A stretch of DNA of 47,773 nucleotides from SAR324 cluster bacterium (GTDB lineage: Bacteria > SAR324 > NAC60-12): positions 74,007 through 121,779 of the forward strand of contig JADGAT010000003.1 in assembly GCA_015231885.1 (NCBI GenBank), in the 5' to 3' direction. Every line of letters starts with the position of its first letter. Positions within the stretch are counted from its first letter, which is position 1. This document shows positions 18,781 through 27,782 of this stretch, one piece after another. The translations under genes and the position numbers were made by a program. The notes under the pieces were generated by a model that worked only from the letters and a program-made list of their open reading frames with translations, was not told the origin of the DNA and did no database searches.

Positions 18781-18820
18781 AAAAAAGTCTGCTTATGCCT
18801 ATTTCGCAAGCTCGTTTTTT
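18781..18820. terminator. probable bidirectional terminator
   Basis: An A6 run (18781-18786) and a T6 run (18815-18820) flank a short imperfect stem, GCTTATGC with GCAAGC. Read in either direction this gives a hairpin followed by a uridine tract. It lies between the convergent ends of priA and the phosphohexomutase, the expected place for a shared terminator. The stem is short and contains a bulge. Confidence 0.5.
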
Positions 18821-18853
18821 GATGGGATTTTAAGAATTTTAAGGAAATACGAT

Positions 18854-21016
18854 CTATTTTGAGAGGAGTTTTTTTTCTGAACGTTCAGAATAATTTAAAA
18901 GCAGCTGACCCAGTTCAGTTAAATTCCATTTATCATTTTGTAAAAAGATCAAATTTTGTTTGATACTCATTTCTTTAATCACACGATCTTTAAAAGAGAT
19001 AAATTCTTTTTTAATTACAATCTGATTATCAGGAAGAGGAGATGAATTAATTTGCTTTAGTATAGACAACTCTATTTGAGCAAATAGGTTGTTTTTATCT
19101 TTCACACGAGGAAGAAGATATTGATAGATAAAATCATGCAATTGAGTCATTTTATTTTTTATAGCAATGCCACTCCTAAAGTAAAGGGACATTTTATCTT
19201 CAGTACCTGAATTGCGAACAAAAATAGAAGCTATGGGTTCGTTGTGTTCTTTAATCAAAAAATAAAGCATTTGCGGTTCTTCCGAACGAAAAACTTCTTG
19301 CACCTTGATTCCACTCCACTCTGATTTCAGGAAATCCAATAAATAACTTTGCAGTCCCATACGAAATTCACAATTCGGTTCCAACAATTGCTTATTAACA
19401 TAATAAATTGGAGAGCTGTTTTGATAACCATCTAGAAATGGTTTATGCAACCATCGATAATATTCTTGCATATCTTCAGGCCGCAAAGAATCAATAGCAG
19501 CAAAGGTATTCAAAGCACTTTTTAAACCATTACCAATATAGACTGGTTTACTCATATTTTGTTTCTGCAAAATCCCTAAAGAAATTACATGCCCCGATTC
19601 TTCACATCCGATAGCAAACCGTGATCTACCAATAGGTACATTATTTTGATAAACAGTATGTAAAGAGTGCTCACCAAAATGATTTAAAACATACTGTTCA
19701 ATATCACAAAAAGATTGAGTAGCGACCAAAGCATGAAAAGTAGAATTTTGCTGCATTTGAGCCAGCATTTTTTCAAAAGCATCCAGTTTTTCTATAAAAC
19801 CTTGGAACTGAAATTGTGTTCTATAAGCATCACATCTCACTTTCCAATCTTCTAAAACGGCTTGCCATAAAATCCATTTATCACCAACTGCAGATTGAAA
19901 AGCTTTAAATCCCAATTTCTGTGCAGCAAGAGATGCTTCTAAATCACTTTCTACTGTATTGATAAACTTGGGTTCACTACTACCCCAATCAAACGTATTG
20001 ATCAGATACTGACCCTGAAAATAGGCCAATTTGTCGCCCGAAATAACAATAACATCATCACAAAAAGGGTCATAATCCAATCGAAAAAAACGATCGCCGT
20101 CTCCATCAAAAACAATTGCAGAGCAAAAAAGATAGCCCTTTTTTAAATCATTTTTTCGTGCCCTTCCTTCTTTAAAAAGCTGCTGCAACGTATCATAATT
20201 AAAAAAAATTCCGGAAGAGGTCACCATTTGAGAAGATATTCGAACTATTCCTTCTAGATCGGCCACGCCAGAGTTTTTATTAATGGAATTACCCAGATCA
20301 CAATTCGTATATATCACGCATAAAGCAGAAATTTGCTCAAACACTCGCTTGATGATATCTGAATATGCGCCATTAGCAGCATCAATAACCAACACGGATT
20401 GATGAAAAATATCTGGATGCAACCATGAATTAATTGTGTTTAAACTGAATTGAACAAACAAGTTGGATGCTTGCACATGATGGTCATCGATGCTGCCGTT
20501 CAAAGGCAATCGTAATAAATCATGATAATCCGTCTTTAGAATACGCATCGTGAAATGTTGATCATCAGAAGGGAATAGTTTTAATCCAAAATTTCCAAGA
20601 AAAATCTTAATTCCATTTTGATCGCTAGGATTATGAGAAGCAGTAAGAACAAAACCACAAGTAGCATCCGTGTAAAGAGTATACAAAGCTATCGCTGGGG
20701 TAGGCAGAATACCCACATTAACAACATTCAATCCAGATTTTCGAATTCCATGAATAGCAGCTCGATTGAACACGCCTTCTCGATCTCTGGGATCCCAACC
20801 AATGACGACAGTATCTCCTAATTCAGCAAAGCCCGCTTCCAATAACTCTTGGCAATAACAATAAGAATAAAGTTCAAAGAAAGCATCCGTCAAAACATTT
20901 AATTCCACAAAGGCAGACACAGGATTTCCGACAGAACACTCACTTTGTTTCTGCACCCTGCCCCGTATACCATCAGTTCCTTGTAAACGCTCGATATTCA
21001 TATGAGTCTGTACCAT
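18854..21016 (-). CDS. alpha-D-phosphohexomutase family enzyme, enlarged (probable GlmM role)
   Basis: 720 residues with every phosphohexomutase landmark: GTDGIRGR (13-20), the phosphoserine loop TASHNPSDQNG (Ser127), the metal loop DGDGDR (304-309), the sugar loop CEESGH (471-476), and the C-terminal phosphate loop RNSGTEDK (601-608). The usual length is about 450. The excess comes from inserts, including one of about 80 residues between GDKW (378-381) and the sugar loop, and a C-terminal extension of about 110 residues with a winged-helix-like end (WNLTELGQLLL). The neighbours glmS and a GlmU-like gene suggest it makes glucosamine-1-phosphate. Phosphomannomutase or phosphoglucomutase activity cannot be excluded. 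Confidence 0.8.
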   Translation of the reverse strand: MVQTHMNIERLQGTDGIRGRVQKQSECSVGNPVSAFVELNVLTDAFFELYSYCYCQELLEAGFAELGDTVVIGWDPRDREGVFNRAAIHGIRKSGLNVVNVGILPTPAIALYTLYTDATCGFVLTASHNPSDQNGIKIFLGNFGLKLFPSDDQHFTMRILKTDYHDLLRLPLNGSIDDHHVQASNLFVQFSLNTINSWLHPDIFHQSVLVIDAANGAYSDIIKRVFEQISALCVIYTNCDLGNSINKNSGVADLEGIVRISSQMVTSSGIFFNYDTLQQLFKEGRARKNDLKKGYLFCSAIVFDGDGDRFFRLDYDPFCDDVIVISGDKLAYFQGQYLINTFDWGSSEPKFINTVESDLEASLAAQKLGFKAFQSAVGDKWILWQAVLEDWKVRCDAYRTQFQFQGFIEKLDAFEKMLAQMQQNSTFHALVATQSFCDIEQYVLNHFGEHSLHTVYQNNVPIGRSRFAIGCEESGHVISLGILQKQNMSKPVYIGNGLKSALNTFAAIDSLRPEDMQEYYRWLHKPFLDGYQNSSPIYYVNKQLLEPNCEFRMGLQSYLLDFLKSEWSGIKVQEVFRSEEPQMLYFLIKEHNEPIASIFVRNSGTEDKMSLYFRSGIAIKNKMTQLHDFIYQYLLPRVKDKNNLFAQIELSILKQINSSPLPDNQIVIKKEFISFKDRVIKEMSIKQNLIFLQNDKWNLTELGQLLLNYSERSEKKLLSK

Positions 21017-21059
21017 TTTAGAAATTAGAATATTATTTCAACAAAATTGAAGATCCTAT

Positions 21060-21215
21060 GGAATGCTCAAACAATAACTTAGCAAATTTACTTGTCTTTT
21101 CAACGATCTTCTGCGTTGCTTTACCAGTGGCATAGCAAGCTATGCGCCCGATAAAACGCCTTGAACCTCGATGAAAATCCTGCGTAACTTTCACATGTTA
21201 TTATTTTCGCCTTCC
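21060..21215 (-). mobile_element. MITE-like element, long copy (156 bp)
   Basis: An element bounded by imperfect 19-bp terminal inverted repeats (plus-strand left end GGAATGCTCAAACAATAAC; the right end reads, on the minus strand, GGAAGGCGAAAATAATAAC; 15 of 19 match). A second, 87-bp copy lies at 42486-42572 in opposite orientation. Internally this copy has a hairpin, GCATAGC-AA-GCTATGC (21130-21145), and two related stretches with AAAG..ACGCAG. It is flanked by TAT on both sides, a possible 3-bp target duplication. It lies between glmS and the phosphohexomutase, and its right end overlaps the last base of the glmS stop codon. It has no coding capacity. Confidence 0.7.
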
Positions 21216-23035
21216 TATGCTACCGTCACCGACTTGGCTAAATTTCTAGGCTTGTCTATATTTCGTCCCAAATCCAAAGCGACATAATAGGAAAAAAGTT
21301 GTGCCATAACCATCTCGAGCAATGGAGCAACTAAATAGTGTACTTTTGGCAAACAAATCATTCGGTCCAACAATTGTTCAGACTTTTTATCTTCATCAAA
21401 CGTAAAGCCAAAAACCGTTCCACCACGCGCTTTTACTTCTTCAATTGCCACCAATGTCCTCCCATACAGCTCTTTTTGGTCAGGAGGAGGGACAAAAACA
21501 ACGGTATTAATCTTGTCATCAATCATTGCTAAAGTTCCATGCTTCAAGAATCCAGCAGGCATTCCCTCAGCATGCATGTAAGAGACTTCTTTCATCTTTA
21601 GAGCAGATTCCATTGCGATGGGAAAATACACTCCACAACCTAAAAACAGCCAATTGTGAACATGAATTGCTTCGCGGGCAATATTTCTCACAAACCCTGA
21701 TTGCTCATTCAAGGTTGCTTCAAGAATTGTCGGAAAATCATTGAGATTCTCATAAAATACGGTGTATTCATCATCAGTAATATATTTTTGCACACGTGCT
21801 ACTTCAATAACAACACGCAATAAAATTAACATCTGAGAAAAAGCGGCTTTTGTAGAGACTACACAGATTTCCGGCCCAGATCCCTGCATAATAACCTGAT
21901 CAACCATCATGCTAATGGAAGAGCCCATCACATTGACAATCGCAGCAGTCTTTGCATCAAAAGACTGGGCATAATTGATAGCCATTTTAGTATCATATGT
22001 TTCACCCGATTGAGAAATAGCCAGCAACATATCATTTTCAGACAATATTGCTGTTTGGTGAAATTCGTCAGAGCTGATCACAGGCACATGACGATGAAGA
22101 AACTGAGCAAATAAATATTGTCCAACAATTGCAACATAATAAGTTGTTCCAACGCCTACTAAATAACAATTCTGAGACTGTTGAATCATTTGTGCCAGAC
22201 CTTGTATCCGGGACCGTTCAATTTTTAACGCTTGCTTAGCAGTATGCGGCTGATCAAAAATTTCCTTGAGCATATAATGCCGATAACCACCTTTTTTTGT
22301 CGTTTCTACATCCCATTCAATTGTAAATGGTTTTTTTCTAACCTTCTGCCCTGTTGCAATATTTTTAATCCAATACTTATCTTTGCTAACTATGGCATAA
22401 TCATCATCATCCAAGGTAATCGCCTTATTGGTATACTCTAAAAAACCATTGATATCAGAAGCAATAAAATTGCGTCCTTCACCCAAACCTAAAATCAAGG
22501 GAGAGTCTTTTTTTGCACAAAATATATATTGAGGCTCATGATAGCTCAGCACAGCAACACCATAAGACCCCTCAACTCGTTGCAGTGCTGCTATAAAAGC
22601 TTTTTCAACATCTTGGCACACTTCATAGGCATGCTCAATTAAATGAGCAAACACTTCAGAATCTGTCAACGAAAGGAACTTTACTCCCTTGTCAACCAAC
22701 TCTTCTTTTAATTCCTGATAATTTGAAAAAATACCATTATGCACAATTGCAAACTGATTATTCATTGATAAATGCGGATGCGAATTTTCCTTGGTCACCC
22801 CACCATGGGTTGCCCATCTTGTATGACCAATACCAATATTGCCCATCAAATGAGTAAGCCGTTCCTTTGCGTTGACTTCATCAACTGTTCCAATATTTTT
22901 ACGAACTATAATCTTTTTATCCTTTAACACAGCAAGGCCGCAAGAATCATATCCACGATACTCCAAACATCGAAGCGAATTTAATAAATCTTTAGCAATA
23001 TTCTCCGAGCTGACTATTCCACTAATGCCACACAT
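21215..23035 (-). CDS. glmS: glutamine--fructose-6-phosphate aminotransferase
   Basis: Makes glucosamine-6-phosphate from fructose-6-phosphate and glutamine, the entry to UDP-GlcNAc, peptidoglycan and lipid A. It has an N-terminal class II glutaminase domain with the nucleophile at Cys2 (MCGISGIVSS), RWATHG and HNGIFSNY. Two SIS isomerase domains follow from about 280 (SQSGETYDTKMA, STKAAFSQ). The C terminus ends RNLAKSVTVA, where the family almost always ends SVTVE. The stop TAG directly abuts a MITE-like element. Length 606 aa is normal. It lies 10 nt downstream of the GlmU-like gene. Confidence 0.96.
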   Translation of the reverse strand: MCGISGIVSSENIAKDLLNSLRCLEYRGYDSCGLAVLKDKKIIVRKNIGTVDEVNAKERLTHLMGNIGIGHTRWATHGGVTKENSHPHLSMNNQFAIVHNGIFSNYQELKEELVDKGVKFLSLTDSEVFAHLIEHAYEVCQDVEKAFIAALQRVEGSYGVAVLSYHEPQYIFCAKKDSPLILGLGEGRNFIASDINGFLEYTNKAITLDDDDYAIVSKDKYWIKNIATGQKVRKKPFTIEWDVETTKKGGYRHYMLKEIFDQPHTAKQALKIERSRIQGLAQMIQQSQNCYLVGVGTTYYVAIVGQYLFAQFLHRHVPVISSDEFHQTAILSENDMLLAISQSGETYDTKMAINYAQSFDAKTAAIVNVMGSSISMMVDQVIMQGSGPEICVVSTKAAFSQMLILLRVVIEVARVQKYITDDEYTVFYENLNDFPTILEATLNEQSGFVRNIAREAIHVHNWLFLGCGVYFPIAMESALKMKEVSYMHAEGMPAGFLKHGTLAMIDDKINTVVFVPPPDQKELYGRTLVAIEEVKARGGTVFGFTFDEDKKSEQLLDRMICLPKVHYLVAPLLEMVMAQLFSYYVALDLGRNIDKPRNLAKSVTVA

Positions 23036-23045
23036 AAATTACTTT

Positions 23046-24254
23046 CTACCGATTTGGTGATAATGTAATGCTATCTTCAATATTTTTTTTCGATTCAATT
23101 ATGGTTCCAGGGCCAAGTGTATGTCGAGCTCCAATAATTACATCGTCTCCAATGAAGGCTCCTAATTTTTTAAAACCAGAATCAACACTTTCTGAGCTCA
23201 AATGGTACTGGATTGGGGCAAAATCCGGCCAATGGTTGACCGTTGTTGTTCCAGAACCCAGCTTCACATTTTCTCCAACAACACTGTCCCCAACAAAAGA
23301 TAAACGCCCAATATTGCTAGCACCAAACAGCACACAGTTCTTCAATTCTGTTCCATATCCAATTATTGAGTTGGGTCCCAGTACACTAAAACGACGAATC
23401 AAAGCATTGTTTCCAATATATGAATTTTTTCCAATGAAGCATGGGCCTTTTAAAATACTACCGGCTTCAATAACAACTTTCTCTTCAATAATGACAGGCC
23501 CTTCAATACAAACTTGGTCTTTCATTGAAACCGTATGATGGATTCTTGCCTCTTTCCACAATCGCATCATCATTCTATTAGCCTCTAAAATATGCCAAGG
23601 GTAAATAATATCAATCCAGCCTTTTTCCCATAATGTTGCCTGTAGTCCATTCTCATGGATCATGTCTTGAAAACAAAGTTCAATATCATTTTGGCGCTTG
23701 TCCAATCGTTGAAAAAAACTGGATGAAAGCAAAAAGACCCCAGCAAAAACATAATTCGCATTATGTCCCTTTTGAGGTTTTTCAATCAAGCGACGAATTT
23801 TCATTTCATGGTCTAAGTAAACATTCCCAAACTTTTCAGAAGACTTCGGCAACGTGACAACCGCCATTTCTTCACCCATCTCATAATAGTTTTTTAAAGC
23901 CTCATGGAAGATATTTCCATCGGTTAAGACATCCCCATACACCAATAAAAATGATTCTTTTTTTCCTAGTAATGGTTCACACAGTTTTAGTGCATGTCCA
24001 ATTCCATCCATAGACTCTTGAACCACATATTCAATCTTAACTCCCAATTGATCACCATAGGCAAAGTAATCCTGAATCATTTCTCGTTTGTAGTTCACAA
24101 CCAGAATGATGTCTCGTAAACCAACTTCTCTTAAGTATTCAATGGTGTTTTCCAGTATATATTTCCCTGCAATCCGCATCATTGGCTTAGGGCGTGTTTG
24201 AGTAAAAGGATAGAGCTGTTCACTTTGATTTGCAGCTAAAATCACGGCTTTCAT
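23046..24254 (-). CDS. archaeal-type sugar-1-phosphate nucleotidylyltransferase/acetyltransferase (GlmU-like)
   Basis: 402 residues. An N-terminal nucleotidyltransferase domain (1-230: MKAVILAANQSEQLYPF, RPKPMMRIAGKYILENTIEYL, LVYGDVLTD, IEKPQKGHNANYVFAG) is followed by a left-handed beta-helix of hexapeptide repeats (about 245-395: GPVIIEEKVVIEAGS, GNNALIRRFSVLGPNSIIG, GDDVIIGARHTLGPG). This is the architecture of archaeal bifunctional GlcN-1-P acetyltransferase/GlcNAc-1-P uridylyltransferases rather than of bacterial GlmU. The signature loop normally reads G-x-G-T-R after LAA; here it is N-Q-S-E-Q, lacking both glycines and the Arg. Context (glmS, phosphohexomutase) supports a UDP-GlcNAc role, but altered specificity or loss of one activity is possible. 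Confidence 0.8.
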   Translation of the reverse strand: MKAVILAANQSEQLYPFTQTRPKPMMRIAGKYILENTIEYLREVGLRDIILVVNYKREMIQDYFAYGDQLGVKIEYVVQESMDGIGHALKLCEPLLGKKESFLLVYGDVLTDGNIFHEALKNYYEMGEEMAVVTLPKSSEKFGNVYLDHEMKIRRLIEKPQKGHNANYVFAGVFLLSSSFFQRLDKRQNDIELCFQDMIHENGLQATLWEKGWIDIIYPWHILEANRMMMRLWKEARIHHTVSMKDQVCIEGPVIIEEKVVIEAGSILKGPCFIGKNSYIGNNALIRRFSVLGPNSIIGYGTELKNCVLFGASNIGRLSFVGDSVVGENVKLGSGTTTVNHWPDFAPIQYHLSSESVDSGFKKLGAFIGDDVIIGARHTLGPGTIIESKKNIEDSITLSPNR

Positions 24255-24328
24255 ATTACTCTCCAGAAGAAGTATAATAGTAAAATTAAAAAAATAGAGG
24301 GTCGGGCATGTGTAAATGAGGGAAGCAA

Positions 24329-24997
24329 TTAACCAATCGCATCAACCATAGTTGCTAATACTTCTGATATAGATAAATTGCTGGCATCCACGCGGATGGC
24401 ATCTTCAGGGGGAAGCAGTGGGGCTATATCACGGTTACGGTCGTTTTGATCTCTAGCTTCTAATGCATTGAATATTTCTTCGTATGATACTTTTTCTCCT
24501 TTTGCCAATAATTGTTCATAACGTCTTTGAGCTCGTACTTTATTATTTCCATCTAAAAAAAACTTTTTGTCTGCATTTGGAAAAACAACGGTACCAATAT
24601 CCCGGCCTTCCATGACAGCACCATCATATTTACCAGCAAGTCTTGCTTGCTCAACCAACTGGCGCTGCTGGTCTTTCATACATTGTCGAATTACAGGAAA
24701 CTGACTAATTTGAGATGCCAGCTTTGATATTTCTTCACTACGAATCGCATCTGTAACCTCCTCTTTATCACAATAGATCGTACCGTCTGGATAAAATTCA
24801 ATCGCCGTTTCTTGCCCTAACTCTCGTAGTGTCTGTTCGCTTTGATCCAAATCTCTTTTTTTCCAGTTGTAGCCCAGACATCGGAACATTGCACCGGTAT
24901 CAACATATAAATATTGTTTTTCTTTAGCTAGCAATTTAGCAATTGTACTTTTTCCACTTCCTGTAGGACCATCAATTGCTATTATTTTAAAACCCAT
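24329..24997 (-). CDS. cmk: cytidylate kinase
   Basis: Phosphorylates CMP/dCMP with ATP. P-loop GPTGSGKST (residues 10-18), YVDTGAMFRCLG for substrate, EGRDIGTVVFPNADKKFFLDG in the CMP-binding/LID area, and RDQNDRNRDIAPL near the C terminus. Length 222 aa is normal. SD AAAGGA lies before the ATG. An exact parS palindrome is immediately upstream of that SD. In many bacteria cmk precedes rpsA; here it is instead followed by the GlmU-like gene. Confidence 0.96.
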   Translation of the reverse strand: MGFKIIAIDGPTGSGKSTIAKLLAKEKQYLYVDTGAMFRCLGYNWKKRDLDQSEQTLRELGQETAIEFYPDGTIYCDKEEVTDAIRSEEISKLASQISQFPVIRQCMKDQQRQLVEQARLAGKYDGAVMEGRDIGTVVFPNADKKFFLDGNNKVRAQRRYEQLLAKGEKVSYEEIFNALEARDQNDRNRDIAPLLPPEDAIRVDASNLSISEVLATMVDAIG

Positions 24998-25006
24998 TTT
25001 TTCCTT

Positions 25007-25022
25007 TGTTTCACGTGAAACA
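25007..25022. promoter_or_regulatory. parS: parS centromere-like site (ParB binding)
   Basis: TGTTTCACGTGAAACA is a perfect 16-bp palindrome identical to the widely conserved chromosomal parS consensus bound by ParB/Spo0J. It occupies the 25-nt gap between cmk and the upstream TPR gene and directly abuts the TPR stop codon. parS sites cluster near oriC, and recF-gyrB at the right end places this region near the origin. I saw no second full match in the window. parA and parB are not within view. Confidence 0.93.
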
Positions 25023-27611
25023 TTATTGTTGTTTCAGTTGTTTTAAAAGTTTTTTGATTTCTTTACGCATTTTTTTATCATCAAAATCTCTTAACATTTT
25101 CTGATATATTGCCCATGCTTCTTTGAATTGTTTCATTTCTCTATAACTGTATGCGATTTTTTTCAAAAAATCGAATTTTTCCTGAGGTGGAAGTTCCTTC
25201 TTGAGATACACTAACTTCAGATAGACAGCTGCTGCTTTTTCATAATTTTTTGTATGAAAAGCACCAAACCCCTTTTCTTTTAGTATATCAAATTGAATTT
25301 CCTGATTATCCAATACGGCTGCTTGGTCAAGCATGATATCTGCTTCTTTATACATACCTAATCGGTTTTTGATTTTTGCATATTTATACAGTAATTCGGA
25401 TTTTGCTGTTTCAGATAATTTAGCATTTTTCAATTCAAAATCATAATTAGACATCAATCGATCCAGATAAACCATTTCTTGTTTTTTATCATTTTGCTGA
25501 GCATGATAGTTACTAAACAGAATCAGGATGTTATTGCTCAAGTTATCAATGATTTCACCATCTAATACTTTGAATCCCATCGTTTCAAATTCTTGATTAT
25601 CTTTTAGATCATAAGCTAACTGTGCCAATTGGTGATAAATATATCGTACATCTTCTCCATCATTATTTTCTAAAACTTCCAAATAATAATCTCGGGCAGC
25701 TTGTCTTTCATGCAAAGAAAATGCAGCTTCAGCACGTGAAAGATATAGATACTTTTTTTCTTTTTCCGTTAGCGTAAAATTCAAACTAGCTGAAATCAGT
25801 TGAATAGTTTCTTTATATTTTTTTAGTTGATTTAGAATCTGCACCCTCAAGCGAACTAAAGAAAAATTGGGCAATTTCTGAAGTGCTTCTCCCAGCAAAT
25901 GATTTGCTTCATCAAGAAGTTGAAGTTCTTTCAAGGTACGTGCCCAAAGTTCGACCATCTGTAACGGCATCTGGCTATCTTTGTGATTTTGCTCCCATTC
26001 TTCCAATATTTTCTTGGCCCGTTTATATTCTTTCACAGAAAATAAACCTTCAGCACGATAATAATATGCCCAAACCAAAAAGGGCGATTGGGGGTACTGG
26101 GAAAGAAGCTGCGAAAAAACTTGTCCTGTTTTATCCCAATTCTGCTGAGAATGATACAAACGTTCTAAATAATATAATTTATCATCAGCCCTCTCACTAT
26201 CAGGCTTTATTTGATTGAAAGCAAGAATCGCATAAGGGGAGCCAAGCTCTCCTTGAGCTAAACCATACCAAAAAAAATACTCTGATTTATTTGTTGATTC
26301 TAGAAAATCAACAAACATCTTTTTAAGACGTTGTACAGCTTTATTATAGTTTAGGGTTTTAAGCTCTAAAACAACGAGATGAAACATCATTTGTTCTTTC
26401 ATAACCTGAGAATCACTATGGAACAAAGCTTTTTGATATTGCTCATATGCATGATTGATTTGACCTAATAGTTCATAAGCATGCCCTAAAATAGGATATA
26501 TTTCTGTTTCCCAGCCGGTTAAAAAAGATTGTTCGGGAATAGTGTTCGTAAGAAATTCAAGCCATTGTTGCTTCAACCCATAATGATACAATCGACGCAA
26601 ACTTTCTTTTTTTAAATTCGCATCTTTAAATTGTTCAATCCAAAACCAGGCCTTTTCTGGTTGATTCTGCCACAAATTCAAATAAAAATTTCCTTTATAT
26701 ACAGCATTTTCATTTGTGATTCCGCGTTCTTCAATTGAATTCAATTGATGTTGAGCACTTTTCCAATCCTGCAAATATAAATCACAGGACACTCCTATGA
26801 ATAGCAATCTCTCCAGCTGAAATGGATTATTCAGTTTGTCTTGAAATTCTTTAATGAGAGGATAGGCCTTTTCACACTGTTCGAGTCGAAAATACAACTC
26901 TGCCATTTGAATGGAATTTTCCAAATGATTAGGGTCATTTGGAAACTGTGCCTGCATCTTTATCAACGCTTCTAATGCTTCAGGCAATCGATTCTGCTGA
27001 AAGTAAGCAAAGGCTTTTAAAGGTAAAATTTCTTTGAGGTAAACTGGGGTAAAGATATTATTTGAAAATTGTTCGATATCTTGGATGGCCTTACTATACT
27101 CTTTTTGTTTGAGAGTTAACCAAATAAGCGTATGAGCACTTTGAAAAAGATACTTGGAGTGTTGAGTTGAAACAAGCTGTTGCAAGATTTCTAAAGCGAC
27201 TTTTTCTTTTCCTATTTTTATTAATATTTGGGATTTCCAAAACAAGCTGGCTTGATAAAATAGGCTTTCCTTATGATCATCAATTATTTCCTCAAATTCC
27301 TCTAAACTATTAAGCCATTCTTTTTGGCTAAACAAGCTCAGCCCTTCTTGATAAAGACCTTCTGGACTTGAAAACAACGACCAGCCTTTCGGTTGGACAG
27401 GTTCATTCCATTCAGGCAGTCTTGGCAAATTAAGCAACCCGCTTTCAAACAAAAAATCGGGAGGCAACTCTGGTAATACTGGTGGTTCAATTTTTAAAGG
27501 AAAATCACCAAATTTGGATGAAATTGTGTGTACGTCCTCTCCCCATGACAAATTACCATTAAACAAAAGCACACTTCCTAGGAATAAGACGATCCAACGT
27601 TTTGACACCAT
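25023..27611 (-). CDS. large exported TPR-repeat protein
   Basis: The ATG at 27611 yields 862 aa starting with a signal peptide (MVSKRWIVLFLGSVLLFNGN, cleavage likely near LSWG). Earlier in-frame starts would bury this signal. The mature protein is almost wholly helical repeats of TPR type from about residue 85 to the end, for example LYQEGLSLFSQKEWLNSLEEF, LYYLERLYHSQQNWDKTGQVF and AAAVYLKLVYLKKELPPQEKF. It ends in a Lys-rich helix (KKMRKEIKKLLKQLKQQ). It is probably a periplasmic or outer-membrane-associated scaffold; no enzymatic domain is visible. It is cotranscribed with cmk, glmU-like and glmS judging from spacing (25 nt to cmk). Confidence 0.75.
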   Translation of the reverse strand: MVSKRWIVLFLGSVLLFNGNLSWGEDVHTISSKFGDFPLKIEPPVLPELPPDFLFESGLLNLPRLPEWNEPVQPKGWSLFSSPEGLYQEGLSLFSQKEWLNSLEEFEEIIDDHKESLFYQASLFWKSQILIKIGKEKVALEILQQLVSTQHSKYLFQSAHTLIWLTLKQKEYSKAIQDIEQFSNNIFTPVYLKEILPLKAFAYFQQNRLPEALEALIKMQAQFPNDPNHLENSIQMAELYFRLEQCEKAYPLIKEFQDKLNNPFQLERLLFIGVSCDLYLQDWKSAQHQLNSIEERGITNENAVYKGNFYLNLWQNQPEKAWFWIEQFKDANLKKESLRRLYHYGLKQQWLEFLTNTIPEQSFLTGWETEIYPILGHAYELLGQINHAYEQYQKALFHSDSQVMKEQMMFHLVVLELKTLNYNKAVQRLKKMFVDFLESTNKSEYFFWYGLAQGELGSPYAILAFNQIKPDSERADDKLYYLERLYHSQQNWDKTGQVFSQLLSQYPQSPFLVWAYYYRAEGLFSVKEYKRAKKILEEWEQNHKDSQMPLQMVELWARTLKELQLLDEANHLLGEALQKLPNFSLVRLRVQILNQLKKYKETIQLISASLNFTLTEKEKKYLYLSRAEAAFSLHERQAARDYYLEVLENNDGEDVRYIYHQLAQLAYDLKDNQEFETMGFKVLDGEIIDNLSNNILILFSNYHAQQNDKKQEMVYLDRLMSNYDFELKNAKLSETAKSELLYKYAKIKNRLGMYKEADIMLDQAAVLDNQEIQFDILKEKGFGAFHTKNYEKAAAVYLKLVYLKKELPPQEKFDFLKKIAYSYREMKQFKEAWAIYQKMLRDFDDKKMRKEIKKLLKQLKQQ

Positions 27612-27782
27612 TTTAATTATTACACTGCTTTTTGGATGTTTTCGCGTGTATAGGAATCGTTGCATAACCATCCCATTATCAATTCTAAAGATAAATATAA
27701 TTTGCCTGATCAATAGCAATACTATATACGCTTTTGTTTAAAAGGCGAGATGATTTGGTAGGTTAGGAGAGTCTAGAAAATC

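Noticed and set aside
25735..25755. CACGTGAAAG, a partial parS-like match inside the TPR gene.
   Set aside because: Only one half matches and the palindrome is broken; CACGTG with flanking A-rich sequence is expected in coding DNA.
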